Assembly: GCF_008801815.1 (NCBI RefSeq)
Contig: NZ_VZOX01000006.1
Length of the DNA stretch: 64,000 nucleotides
Direction: 5' to 3' (one strand)
DNA from: Edwardsiella anguillarum
GTDB taxonomy: Bacteria; Pseudomonadota; Gammaproteobacteria; Enterobacterales; Enterobacteriaceae
Notes under the pieces: generated by a model
What the model was told of the DNA's origin: nothing
Database searches by the model: none
What the model saw: only the letters and a program-made list of their open reading frames with translations
Shown: positions 1 to 7,883 of the stretch, piece by piece
Position numbering within the stretch: the first letter of the stretch is position 1
Layout of the letters: the number at the start of each line of letters is the position of its first letter
Position numbers and translations under genes: made by a program

Positions 1-154
1 TATCGATCTGATCGAATGCGCGAGCGCTACCGCCGTAGGTTTTAGCCAGAACGGTGGTGATAGCAGCGGTCAGGGTAGTTTTACCGTGGTCAACGTGGCC
101 GATAGTACCGACGTTAACGTGCGGTTTAGAACGTTCAAATTTTTCTTTAGACAC
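1..154 (-). CDS. tufA: Elongation factor Tu, N-terminal part (cut by window edge)
   Basis: About 51 N-terminal codons of EF-Tu, the GTPase that delivers aminoacyl-tRNA to the ribosome, are present; the rest lies left of the window. Reading begins at a GTG (152-154) followed by Ser-Lys-Glu-Lys-Phe-Glu, and includes the G1 loop GHVDHGKTT. An AAGGAA ribosome-binding site lies about 7 bases upstream. A GTG start is also used by E. coli tufA. Position directly after fusA makes it the last gene of the str operon. Identity is not in doubt; whether a second tuf copy exists cannot be seen here. Confidence 0.97.
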   Translation of the reverse strand, partial: MSKEKFERSKPHVNVGTIGHVDHGKTTLTAAITTVLAKTYGGSARAFDQID

Positions 155-172
155 GGTTATATTCCTTATCTT

Positions 173-197
173 GCGCCCTCACCGAAGGAGAGGGCGC
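173..197 (-). promoter_or_regulatory. Intercistronic hairpin between fusA and tufA
   Basis: GCGCCCTC (173-180) and GAGGGCGC (190-197) form a perfect 8-bp stem with a 9-nt loop. There is no T-run after it on the minus strand, so it is unlikely to be a full terminator. A role in mRNA stability or processing between fusA and tufA is inference. Confidence 0.5.
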
Positions 198-222
198 GGG
201 ATCAATATGTTAAAGCAGAGGC

Positions 223-2331
223 TTATTTGCCACGTGCTTCAATAACGGCCTGAGCGACGTTAGTCGGTGCTTCAGCATACTTCAGGAACTCCATGGAGTA
301 TGAAGCACGGCCCTGGGTCTGAGAACGCAGGTCAGTAGCATAACCAAACATTTCAGACAACGGAACCTGCGCACGAACAGTCTTGCCAGTCGCAGTATCT
401 TCCATACCTTCGATCATGCCGCGACGACGGTTCAAGTCACCGATAACGTCACCCATGTAATCTTCCGGAGTTTCTACTTCAACCTTCATGATCGGCTCGA
501 GCAGAACCGGCTTAGCGCGTTTGAAGGCTTCTTTAAACGCGAGAGAAGCAGCCAGTTTGAACGCCAGTTCAGAGGAGTCAACGTCATGGTAAGAACCGAA
601 GTGCAGACGTACGCCCAGATCTACTACCGGATAACCGGCCATCGGACCCGACTTCAGCTGCTCTTGGATACCCTTGTCAACTGCCGGGATGTATTCACCC
701 GGAATCACGCCGCCCTTGATGTCGTTGGTGAAGGTGTAGCCTTCGCCACCCGGCTCCAGCGGGAACATGTCGATAACGACATGACCGTACTGACCGCGAC
801 CACCGGACTGTTTGGCGTGTTTACCTTCCACATCCTTGACGGTGTCACGGATGGTTTCACGGTAAGCAACCTGCGGTTTACCGACGTTGGCTTCAACGTT
901 GAACTCGCGCTTCATACGGTCAACGATGATTTCCAGGTGCAGTTCACCCATACCGGCGATGATGGTCTGGTTAGATTCTTCATCAGTCCATACGCGGAAA
1001 GACGGGTCTTCCTTGGCCAGACGGCCCAGTGCTAGGCCCATTTTCTCCTGGTCAGCCTTGGTTTTCGGCTCAACGGCGATGGAGATTACCGGCTCAGGGA
1101 ATTCCATACGCTCCAGGATGATCGGTGCGTTCTGGTCGCACAGGGTATCACCGGTGGTGACGTCCTTCAGACCGATTGCTGCAGCGATGTCGCCCGCGCG
1201 AACTTCTTTGATTTCTTCACGCTTGTTGGCATGCATCTGAACGATACGGCCGAAACGCTCACGCGCAGACTTCACAGAGTTCAGTACGGTATCACCGGAG
1301 TTAACCACACCGGAGTACACGCGGAAGAAGGTCAGGTTACCCACAAACGGGTCGGTAGCGATTTTGAACGCCAGCGCCGCGAACGGCTCGTTGTCGTCAG
1401 AGTGACGCTCAGCCGGGGTATCTTTACCGTCGTCCAAAATACCTTTGATCGCCGGAACGTCAGTCGGTGCCGGCAGGTATTCGATGACCGCATCCAGCAT
1501 TGCCTGCACGCCCTTGTTCTTGAACGCGGAGCCGCAGGTAACCAGGATGATTTCGTTGTTCAGTACGCGCTGACGCAGAGCTTTTTTGATCTCTTCTTCA
1601 GACAGCGCTTCACCGCCCAGGTATTTGTCCATCAGCTCTTCAGAAGCTTCAGCGGCGGACTCAACCAGGAACTGGTGCCATTCGTTAGCCAGCTCAGCCA
1701 TATCAGCCGGGATCTCTTCATAGGTGAAGGTCACGCCCTGATCGGCTTCATTCCAGTTGATGGCTTTCATTTTAACCAGGTCAACGACACCGGTGAATCC
1801 GTCTTCAGCACCGATAGCCAGCTGCAGCGGAACCGGGTTCGCGCCCAGACGAGTTTTGATCTGGTTAACAACTTTCAGGAAGTTCGCACCCATGCGGTCC
1901 ATTTTATTGACGAACGCGATGCGCGGAACCTGATATTTGTTTGCCTGACGCCATACGGTTTCAGACTGCGGCTGAACACCACCAACGGCGCAGTAAACCA
2001 TTACCGCACCATCCAGTACACGCATGGAACGTTCTACTTCGATGGTGAAGTCAACGTGCCCCGGGGTGTCGATGATGTTGACACGGTGCGGTTCAAACTG
2101 TTTGGCCATACCGGACCAGAAAGCGGTGGTCGCAGCGGAGGTAATGGTAATACCACGCTCCTGCTCCTGCTCCATCCAGTCCATGGTGGCAGCGCCATCA
2201 TGAACTTCACCGATCTTGTGGTTTACACCGGTGTAGAACAGGATACGTTCGGTAGTAGTGGTTTTACCGGCGTCGATGTGTGCGCTGATACCGATGTTAC
2301 GGTAACGCGAAATGGGTGTTGTACGAGCCAT
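223..2331 (-). CDS. fusA: Elongation factor G
   Basis: 702-residue translational GTPase that drives ribosome translocation. The G domain is evident: G1 AHIDAGKT at residues 17-24, G3 DTPGH at 88-92 and G4 NKMD at 142-145. Domains II to V follow at the length normal for the family (704 in E. coli). The ATG at 2329-2331 is the clear start. It is the third gene of the str operon rpsL-rpsG-fusA-tufA. The long frame on the opposite strand is a codon-bias shadow. Confidence 0.98.
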   Translation of the reverse strand: MARTTPISRYRNIGISAHIDAGKTTTTERILFYTGVNHKIGEVHDGAATMDWMEQEQERGITITSAATTAFWSGMAKQFEPHRVNIIDTPGHVDFTIEVERSMRVLDGAVMVYCAVGGVQPQSETVWRQANKYQVPRIAFVNKMDRMGANFLKVVNQIKTRLGANPVPLQLAIGAEDGFTGVVDLVKMKAINWNEADQGVTFTYEEIPADMAELANEWHQFLVESAAEASEELMDKYLGGEALSEEEIKKALRQRVLNNEIILVTCGSAFKNKGVQAMLDAVIEYLPAPTDVPAIKGILDDGKDTPAERHSDDNEPFAALAFKIATDPFVGNLTFFRVYSGVVNSGDTVLNSVKSARERFGRIVQMHANKREEIKEVRAGDIAAAIGLKDVTTGDTLCDQNAPIILERMEFPEPVISIAVEPKTKADQEKMGLALGRLAKEDPSFRVWTDEESNQTIIAGMGELHLEIIVDRMKREFNVEANVGKPQVAYRETIRDTVKDVEGKHAKQSGGRGQYGHVVIDMFPLEPGGEGYTFTNDIKGGVIPGEYIPAVDKGIQEQLKSGPMAGYPVVDLGVRLHFGSYHDVDSSELAFKLAASLAFKEAFKRAKPVLLEPIMKVEVETPEDYMGDVIGDLNRRRGMIEGMEDTATGKTVRAQVPLSEMFGYATDLRSQTQGRASYSMEFLKYAEAPTNVAQAVIEARGK

Positions 2332-2426
2332 TTGATTCCTCTATATCCTAGGACGTTCAAGTTAAGTTACCCAAAGCGGGCTGCTTAAGCCTAAGCGCCC
2401 GCTTGGTGACTAACATACCGATGATA

Positions 2427-2897
2427 TTACCAGCGGTAGTGAGCGAACGCCTTGTTGGCTTCTGCCATACGGTGAACGTCTTCACGTTTCTTAACTGCAG
2501 TACCTTTGTTTTCTGCAGCGTCAGAAAGTTCGTTCGCCAGACGCAGAGCCATGGATTTATCACCGCGTTTACGAGCAGCTTCTACGATCCAACGCATTGC
2601 CAGGGCATTACGACGGACCGGACGAACTTCAACCGGAACCTGGTAGGTGGAGCCACCAACGCGACGAGATTTAACTTCGACGGTCGGGCGCACGTTTTCG
2701 AGAGCGGTCTCGAAAGCTTCCAGTTCAGTTTTGCCAGAGCGCTGAGCCAGGGTCTCCAGCGCGCTGTATACGATTGATTCTGCAGTAGATTTTTTACCAT
2801 CTACCATCAGGATATTAACAAATTTAGCCAGCAGTTCTGATCCGAACTTCGGATCCGGCAGGATTTTACGCTGACCAATTACGCGACGACGTGGCAT
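2427..2897 (-). CDS. rpsG: 30S ribosomal protein S7
   Basis: 156-residue S7, which nucleates folding of the 16S rRNA 3' domain in the small subunit. It begins MPRRRVIGQRKI and ends NKAFAHYRW, the shorter of the two C-terminal forms known in enterobacteria (E. coli K-12 has a longer tail). It is second in the str operon, 96 nt after rpsL. Confidence 0.98.
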   Translation of the reverse strand: MPRRRVIGQRKILPDPKFGSELLAKFVNILMVDGKKSTAESIVYSALETLAQRSGKTELEAFETALENVRPTVEVKSRRVGGSTYQVPVEVRPVRRNALAMRWIVEAARKRGDKSMALRLANELSDAAENKGTAVKKREDVHRMAEANKAFAHYRW

Positions 2898-2993
2898 GGA
2901 AATACTCCGTTGTGAATTCAGGATTGTCCAAAACTCTACGAGTTTATTTTGACATTAAAGTTAAAACGTTTGGCCTTACTTAACGGAGAACCA
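2898..2993 (-). promoter_or_regulatory. rpsL-rpsG intercistronic region, probable S7 autoregulation site
   Basis: The 96-nt gap between rpsL and rpsG matches the size of the E. coli intercistronic segment where free S7 binds its own mRNA and uncouples translation of the distal genes. The spacing and gene order are seen; the binding function is transferred from E. coli and not shown by a motif I can score. Confidence 0.5.
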
Positions 2994-3368
2994 TTAAGCC
3001 TTAGGACGCTTAACGCCGTACTTAGAGCGGGATTGCTTACGGTCTTTAACACCGGAGCAGTCCAGAGCACCGCGCACGGTGTGATAACGCACACCCGGCA
3101 GGTCTTTAACACGACCACCACGGATCAGGATCACGGAGTGCTCCTGCAGGTTGTGACCTTCACCACCGATGTAGGAAGTCACTTCGAAACCGTTGGTCAG
3201 ACGAACACGGCATACTTTACGCAGTGCGGAGTTCGGTTTTTTCGGAGTGGTGGTATATACACGGGTACATACGCCACGTTTCTGCGGGCAGGCTTCCAGC
3301 GCTGGAACGTTGCTTTTCTCAACTTTCTTAGCGCGTGGCTTGCGAACCAGCTGGTTGATAGTTGCCAT
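2994..3368 (-). CDS. rpsL: 30S ribosomal protein S12
   Basis: 124-residue S12, part of the decoding centre. The start is ATG 3366-3368 (MATINQLVRKPR) behind a GGAG-type site; the frame extends upstream but that is not coding. The loop TTTPKKPNSALRK and the segment GGRVKDLPG have the wild-type lysines whose replacement gives streptomycin resistance in E. coli, so no resistance allele is seen. It is the first gene of the str operon; its promoter should lie in 3369-3542. Confidence 0.98.
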   Translation of the reverse strand: MATINQLVRKPRAKKVEKSNVPALEACPQKRGVCTRVYTTTPKKPNSALRKVCRVRLTNGFEVTSYIGGEGHNLQEHSVILIRGGRVKDLPGVRYHTVRGALDCSGVKDRKQSRSKYGVKRPKA

Positions 3369-3542
3369 TAAAAGCTCCTGGTTTTTGCTTTTCGTAAACA
3401 CGTAATAAATCGCCCCATACTGCACACTGGATAGACCAAGGGCAAAATATGGGGACGCAGAATTTTATGGCTGAGTCGGAAGGGTGTCAAGAAATATACA
3501 AGATATTCGGCGCGATACTGTCAACAAACACGGCCTGTACCG

Positions 3543-3833
3543 TCACCAGGCCATCTGACGCGGATGCGCCTCGCTCAGCGCGACAAATTCGCTATAGCCG
3601 ATCAGCTGACACGCGGGTGCGACATACGCCGTCAGCCCCCGCGCGAGCACATCCTCCCGCAGCACATGCAGCGCCACCGGCAGAGCGCTCAGCGCCGTCA
3701 ACCCTGCGCTGCCCGTCAGCGCGCACAGAACGCCGTCCTGCAGCAGAACCAGCGCATCGCCGGGGCGCACCAGCGCCGCCAGCGCCGTGAAATCGACGCC
3801 CCCCTGCGGTGAGCGGGTCAATGTATGTAACAT
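3543..3833 (-). CDS. tusB: tRNA 2-thiouridine sulfur relay protein TusB
   Basis: 96-residue small subunit of the TusBCD hexamer, which passes sulfur from TusA to TusE during 2-thiolation of the wobble uridine of Lys, Glu and Gln tRNAs. It begins MLHTLTRSP and ends HPRQMAW, both family signatures, and matches the usual length of 95. It lies 16 nt after tusC and ahead of the str operon, as in E. coli. Confidence 0.95.
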   Translation of the reverse strand: MLHTLTRSPQGGVDFTALAALVRPGDALVLLQDGVLCALTGSAGLTALSALPVALHVLREDVLARGLTAYVAPACQLIGYSEFVALSEAHPRQMAW

Positions 3834-3849
3834 CGCGGAGTCCCCAGCG

Positions 3850-4209
3850 TTAAAAGGTCAAAATGACATCGCACTCATCCAGACGCGCGCGCAGCGTATC
3901 GGCCGCCAGCGCCTCGGCGGGGATAACCCAGCCGGCGTCACTGCTTAGCCCCCGCGCGGCCAACGACGCGGCGCACAGGTAGATCTGCTCGATATCATAC
4001 AGCGCCATCACGCCAAACGTGGCGACGTAATCGCGCGCCAGAATAGCCGACGGCTGCTGATCGGGCAGCAGCTGGAAGACCGCATCGCCGATAAAGAACA
4101 CGGCAATATCCTCGCAGAATGCGGAGGCCGCCAGCAGCGCATCCAGTCCCTCTCGCCCGGCGCTCGTCGTATGGGGGGGCTGGGTAAAAACAAAGGCAAG
4201 CCGTCTCAT
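3850..4209 (-). CDS. tusC: tRNA 2-thiouridine sulfur relay protein TusC
   Basis: 119 residues from ATG 4207-4209 (MRRLAFVFTQPPHTT). The upstream in-frame extension is not used by homologues, and this start gives exactly the E. coli length. Segments AGREGLDALLA and AVFFIGDAVFQLLP are typical of the DsrF-like fold. It is the structural partner of TusB and TusD in the sulfur relay; 8 nt separate it from tusD. Confidence 0.95.
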   Translation of the reverse strand: MRRLAFVFTQPPHTTSAGREGLDALLAASAFCEDIAVFFIGDAVFQLLPDQQPSAILARDYVATFGVMALYDIEQIYLCAASLAARGLSSDAGWVIPAEALAADTLRARLDECDVILTF

Positions 4210-4217
4210 CTCTCCCC

Positions 4218-4607
4218 CTAGAACTGCATGGTGCGATCGCACACCAGCATCGCTTCCGCCAGCGCACCCAGGCCGCTCAGCGTAAAACCGGGCTGCAGAT
4301 TACCCGACGTCAGCCCTCGCTGTTCGGCCGCCGCTGTCGATACAACGCCGCGGCGCAGCGCGGCGGCGACGCAGACATTCAGCGTCACGCCGTGCTGCTG
4401 CGAGAGCTGTTGCCAGGCCCGCACCAGATCAAACTCATCCGCCGCCGGCTGCGTCAGCTGATTGGCGTTGAGCACCCCTTCGCGATAGAAGAAAACGCTG
4501 TGCAGCGTATGCCCCGCCGCCAGCAGCGCGAGGGCAAACTGATAGGCGCTGCTGGCGGCCTGCGTACCGTAAGCCGGCCCATTCACGACCAGTGAGTAGC
4601 TCAGCAT
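4218..4607 (-). CDS. tusD: Sulfurtransferase TusD
   Basis: 129-residue DsrE-family subunit that carries the relayed persulfide. The catalytic cysteine is Cys79 in the segment LNVCVAAALRRGV (Cys78 in E. coli). It begins 3 nt after the yheO stop codon, so yheO-tusDCB is one transcription unit. Confidence 0.95.
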   Translation of the reverse strand: MLSYSLVVNGPAYGTQAASSAYQFALALLAAGHTLHSVFFYREGVLNANQLTQPAADEFDLVRAWQQLSQQHGVTLNVCVAAALRRGVVSTAAAEQRGLTSGNLQPGFTLSGLGALAEAMLVCDRTMQF

Positions 4608-4610
4608 GGC

Positions 4611-5327
4611 TCAGTTACCCTGCACGTCGCCGTTCTTAAACTGGCGAATGTAGAGATAGACCGTATGCTTGGAAATATTCAGGCGATCGGCCACCTGGTT
4701 GATCGCATCCTTGATATCAAAGATCCCCTTCTCATGCAGCGTAAACACGATCTGGCGATTCTTGGCATTGTTGGATACCGTCCGGTCGGCGTTCACCTCT
4801 TCGATGGTGTACTCCAGCGTCTGGGCCACCAGCTCATCCACCGATGAGGCAAAGTTCACCGCCGAAGAGACCTCCTGGGTCGCTTTGGGGATAAAGGTCT
4901 CCATGATCTGGGAAAACGGCACATCCAGATTCATGTTAATACACAGCAAGCCGATCACCCTCTGCTCTCGGTTGCGGATGGCGATGGTCACCGACTTCAT
5001 CAGATCGCCGCTTTTGGCGCGGGTAAAATAGGCGCGCGAGACGCTGCTGTCCTCCCCGGCCATATCGTGCAGCATGCGCAGGGCCAGATCGGTTATCGGA
5101 GAGCCAATTTTACGCCCGGTGTGTTCACCGTTGGCGATCCGCACCGCCGAACACTTCAGATCCTCCAGCGAGTGCAGAACGATCTCACAGTGCGGGCCGA
5201 TCAGCATCGCCAAGCCATCCACCACGGCCTCGTAGGATTTAAGGATCGCCTGATCGAGCGGGGTGAAAGGGCGTTCATCCAACAGATCCAGCTCACTGAT
5301 ATCAGCCGTAACAAGCGTATTTGACAT
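4611..5327 (-). CDS. yheO: YheO family PAS/HTH transcriptional regulator
   Basis: 238 residues from ATG 5325-5327 (MSNTLVTADISELD); a longer in-frame start at 5357 has no homologue support. The N-terminal two-thirds is a YheO-like PAS domain (EIVLHSLEDLKCSAVRIANG, LLCINMNLDVPFSQ) and the C-terminus is a helix-turn-helix (INQVADRLNISKHTVYLYIRQF). It heads the tusDCB unit. Its effector and targets are not evident from the sequence. Confidence 0.92.
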   Translation of the reverse strand: MSNTLVTADISELDLLDERPFTPLDQAILKSYEAVVDGLAMLIGPHCEIVLHSLEDLKCSAVRIANGEHTGRKIGSPITDLALRMLHDMAGEDSSVSRAYFTRAKSGDLMKSVTIAIRNREQRVIGLLCINMNLDVPFSQIMETFIPKATQEVSSAVNFASSVDELVAQTLEYTIEEVNADRTVSNNAKNRQIVFTLHEKGIFDIKDAINQVADRLNISKHTVYLYIRQFKNGDVQGN

Positions 5328-5483
5328 TAACCACTCCCATCGTCGAACCAGACTCACCCATCCCTGACTGGTCCGGAAAAAATAGCGTAATTTTTAAAAA
5401 ATTTTAGCAAAGACGCTCTATTTAAATCCTTGATGGCGCCAAGGTAAATGCCTTTTTACCCGCCGGCGATGCAGGCACGCAAC

Positions 5484-5520
5484 AAAAACCCCCTGAGAGC
5501 GGTGCCCTCAGGGGGTTTGT
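5484..5520. terminator. Bidirectional rho-independent terminator downstream of fkpA
   Basis: Stem CCCCCTGAG (5489-5497) pairs with CTCAGGGGG (5507-5515) around a 9-nt loop, with AAAAA before and TTT after. On the minus strand it ends fkpA transcripts before yheO. Confidence 0.85.
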
Positions 5521-5536
5521 CTAATCAGCGCGCGAT

Positions 5537-6355
5537 TTATTTAGCAGAGGTCGCAGCAGCTGCTTCGTCTTTCGCGCCCGGCGCAGCATCCGCCTTCGCC
5601 GCCGGCTTCACGTCCAGCAGCTCAACCTCAAAGACCAGCGTAGAGTTAGCCGGGATCCCCGGAACGCCGGTTTTACCGTAGGCCAGATCCGGCGGGATAA
5701 CCAGCTTGATCTTGCCGCCTTTCTTGATGTGTTTCAGACCTTCGGTCCAACCCGGGATCACCCCGTCCAGACGGAAGGAGAGCGGCTCACCGCGGCTGTA
5801 GGAGTTATCGAACTCGGTACCATTGATCAGCGAACCCTTATAGTTCACCACCACGGTATCGCTATCCGTCGGCACTGGCCCGGTCCCCTCTTTCTGGACC
5901 AGATACATCAGGCCGCTAGCGGTGGTTTTCACCCCTTTTTCTTTGGCAAACGCCGCGCGGAACTTCTGCCCCGCCTCCGCGTTCTCTTTGGCTTCCTGCT
6001 CCATCTTCGCCTGGGCCGCGCTCTTCACACGGCTCTCGAAAGACTGCAGCGTCTGCTCGATCTGCTGATCACTGAGCTTGCTCTTACCGGCAAACGCATC
6101 CTGTACCCCGGCGATCAGCTGATCTTTATCTAGCTTGATACCCAGCTTCTCTTGCTCTTTCAGTGAGTTGTCCATATAACGACCCAGAGAGGCACCCAGT
6201 GCGTAAGCGGCCTGCTGATCGTCATTCTTGAACTGGCTATTGGCGGCAGCCGGAGCAGCGGTATCCGCCTTGGCTGCGTCCGCTGCAAACGCCGAGGCAT
6301 TCAGCGCCAGAGCCATGGTCGTGGCTAGCGCGGTAACTTTAAAAAAAGATTTCAT
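5537..6355 (-). CDS. fkpA: Periplasmic FKBP-type peptidyl-prolyl isomerase FkpA
   Basis: 272 residues from ATG 6353-6355 (MKSFFKVTALATTMALALNASAFA), a Sec signal peptide cleaved near AFA-AD. An alpha-helical dimerisation region (FKNDDQQAAYALGASLGRYM) is followed by the C-terminal FKBP domain with VVNYKGSLINGTEFDNSY, SFRLDGVIPGWTEGL and AYGKTGVPGIPANSTLVFEVELL. It is a chaperone and prolyl isomerase for envelope proteins. A good sigma-E promoter lies upstream. The C-terminal tail is Ala/Lys-rich. Confidence 0.96.
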   Translation of the reverse strand: MKSFFKVTALATTMALALNASAFAADAAKADTAAPAAANSQFKNDDQQAAYALGASLGRYMDNSLKEQEKLGIKLDKDQLIAGVQDAFAGKSKLSDQQIEQTLQSFESRVKSAAQAKMEQEAKENAEAGQKFRAAFAKEKGVKTTASGLMYLVQKEGTGPVPTDSDTVVVNYKGSLINGTEFDNSYSRGEPLSFRLDGVIPGWTEGLKHIKKGGKIKLVIPPDLAYGKTGVPGIPANSTLVFEVELLDVKPAAKADAAPGAKDEAAAATSAK

Positions 6356-6468
6356 CCATTTCTCCAAAATTAAGGCACTTGCCTTAAATCACGATGAGCA
6401 ACAGTACTGGGCTACTATAGCTGGCGCCCTTACCAGAAAACAATCAATAAGCCAGCATACAGTGTAAA

Positions 6469-6497
6469 TTCAGACCTGTGTTACGTAAAAAAGTTTC
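6469..6497 (-). promoter_or_regulatory. Predicted sigma-E promoter of fkpA
   Basis: On the minus strand GAAACTT (6497-6491) is followed after exactly 16 nt by TCTGAA (6474-6469). This fits the sigma-E consensus (GGAACTT, N16, TCTGA-like). It sits about 115 nt before the fkpA start. E. coli fkpA is a known sigma-E target, which supports the call. Confidence 0.8.
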
Positions 6498-6631
6498 TCG
6501 CGACGCGCTGATAGCGGTAGACGACTACGCAAATCCATACAATTCGCGCTACCATAGCCCGCTCATCGCCCCATCCTGGCGTAATCAAAAAAGAGCAAGA
6601 ATGTAATAATCGGAAAATAGAGGAATTTTTT

Positions 6632-6865
6632 ATGGAATCATCGTCCAACGGACTGACTGAGCTGGAGCGCCGTCTGGAGCAGATGGAGAGCCGGATCGCT
6701 TTTCAGGAGATCACCATTGAGGATCTTAACCAGACGGTGATCGCACTGCAGCTGGAGCTCGGGAAATACCGCGAGCAAATGCGCCTGCTGCTCGACAAGT
6801 TCAGGGCCGTGCAGCCCTCAATGATGGCGCACCCGTCAGAAGAGACGCCGCCGCCCCACTACTGA
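6632..6865 (+). CDS. slyX: SlyX family protein
   Basis: 77 residues, nearly all predicted coiled coil: ELERRLEQMESRIAFQEITIEDLNQ and ALQLELGKYREQMRLLLDKF, followed by a Pro/His-rich tail ending PPPHY as in other SlyX proteins. Start ATG 6632 has an AGAGGA site. It is convergent with slyD. The molecular function of SlyX is not known. Confidence 0.92.
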   Translation: MESSSNGLTELERRLEQMESRIAFQEITIEDLNQTVIALQLELGKYREQMRLLLDKFRAVQPSMMAHPSEETPPPHY

Positions 6866-6885
6866 GGCGGCGCGGCGCAGACAAT

Positions 6886-6914
6886 AAAAAAGCGGTCATT
6901 TGACCGCTTTTTTT
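6886..6914. terminator. Bidirectional terminator between slyX and slyD
   Basis: AGCGGTCA (6891-6898) and TGACCGCT (6901-6908) form a tight stem with a 2-nt loop, flanked by an A-run on the left and a T-run on the right. It serves both convergent genes. Confidence 0.92.
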
Positions 6915-6935
6915 ACAGGGGCAAGCACAAAAGCA

Positions 6936-7592
6936 TCAGTGGCAGCCGCAGCCGCCGTGGCCTTTACCTTTGCCCTGGCCGCCGCAGCAGGTATCGCCTT
7001 CTGCGTGCTCGTGATCGTGGTCATGACCGCCGCAGCATTCGCCTTCGCCGTGGCTATGACCGTGACCGCCGCAGCACTCACCCTCGCCGTGACCGTGGCC
7101 GCCGCAGCAGCCTTCACCATGATCGTGCGCGCCATGCACATGACCGTGCTCCAGCTCTTCAGCGGTCGCTTCACGAATGGCGACAACTTCGACGTTGAAG
7201 TTCAGGTTCTGACCCGCCAGCATGTGGTTACCGTCAACCACGACATAGTCATCGCCCACCTCGGTGATTTCAACCGGTACCGGGCCCTGATCGGTTTCCG
7301 CCAGGAAACGCATGCCAACCTGCAGCTCGTCAACCCCCATGAAGACATCCTTCGGTACACGCTGTACCAGGTTGTCATCATACTGGCCGTAGGCATCATT
7401 AGCCGGAACATGCACGTCGAAACGATCGCCGACGACGTGACCTTCCAGCGCTTTTTCCAGACCGGCAATCAGAGAGCCATGGCCGTGCAGGTAGTCCAGC
7501 GGTGCTGACACCGGAGACTCATCAACCAATACCCCGTCTTCCGTACGCACCTGATAGGCCAGACTGACCACCAGGTCTTTAGCTACTTTCAT
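6936..7592 (-). CDS. slyD: FKBP-type prolyl isomerase and metallochaperone SlyD
   Basis: 218-residue cytoplasmic prolyl isomerase. An FKBP core (residues 1-70 and 120-140) is split by an insert-in-flap domain (about 71-120). The C-terminal tail from about residue 150 to 218 is rich in His, Cys and Gly, with four CCGG blocks (Cys162-163, 173-174, 187-188, 202-203) and ends GGCGCH. In E. coli this tail binds nickel and feeds hydrogenase maturation through HypB. The tail is slightly longer and more regular than in E. coli (196 residues total). Confidence 0.96.
   Translation of the reverse strand: MKVAKDLVVSLAYQVRTEDGVLVDESPVSAPLDYLHGHGSLIAGLEKALEGHVVGDRFDVHVPANDAYGQYDDNLVQRVPKDVFMGVDELQVGMRFLAETDQGPVPVEITEVGDDYVVVDGNHMLAGQNLNFNVEVVAIREATAEELEHGHVHGAHDHGEGCCGGHGHGEGECCGGHGHSHGEGECCGGHDHDHEHAEGDTCCGGQGKGKGHGGCGCH
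6950..7145 (-). repeat. Degenerate tandem repeat encoding the SlyD metal-binding tail
   Basis: The slyD 3' end holds four imperfect copies of a unit encoding roughly Glu-Gly-(Glu/Asp)-Cys-Cys-Gly-Gly-His, spaced 11, 14 and 15 codons apart. The spacings are whole codons, so copy number could vary without losing frame. Confidence 0.7.
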
Positions 7593-7700
7593 GATATCTC
7601 CTAGCGTTTGAAACTAAATCCGAGCGGATTGTAGCGGAATTTCGCGCCACTGTACGGTTCAGGATAAAAAAAGCTGCGCCGCCGCACCCGCTTTGTCCCT

Positions 7701-7883
7701 TCAGGGTTTAAAACGGCCAATGATCCGGCCAGACGCCCCCACCGGTGCCGATGGCGTCATTCGATGGCCGCAGCGCACACACTGCGCCTGTACCGGCTCA
7801 TCCTCATTGGCCTGCCACAGCGCCAGGCTATCTATGGCGTGACAGGCGGGGCAGCGCGCCCCGGCAATAAATCGCTTCTTCAC
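7701..7883 (-). CDS. yheV: YheV family putative zinc ribbon protein
   Basis: 60 residues with two CXXC knuckles (CPAC at 11-14, CVRC at 35-38), the pattern of the YheV zinc-ribbon family (DUF2387). The start is GTG 7881-7883, which overlaps the kefB stop as GTGA, indicating translational coupling behind kefB. Biological role unknown. Confidence 0.85.
   Translation of the reverse strand: MKKRFIAGARCPACHAIDSLALWQANEDEPVQAQCVRCGHRMTPSAPVGASGRIIGRFKP

Noticed and set aside
1231..2388. Long plus-strand frame opposite fusA
   Set aside because: Antisense shadow of a strongly biased gene; no domain and no start signals.
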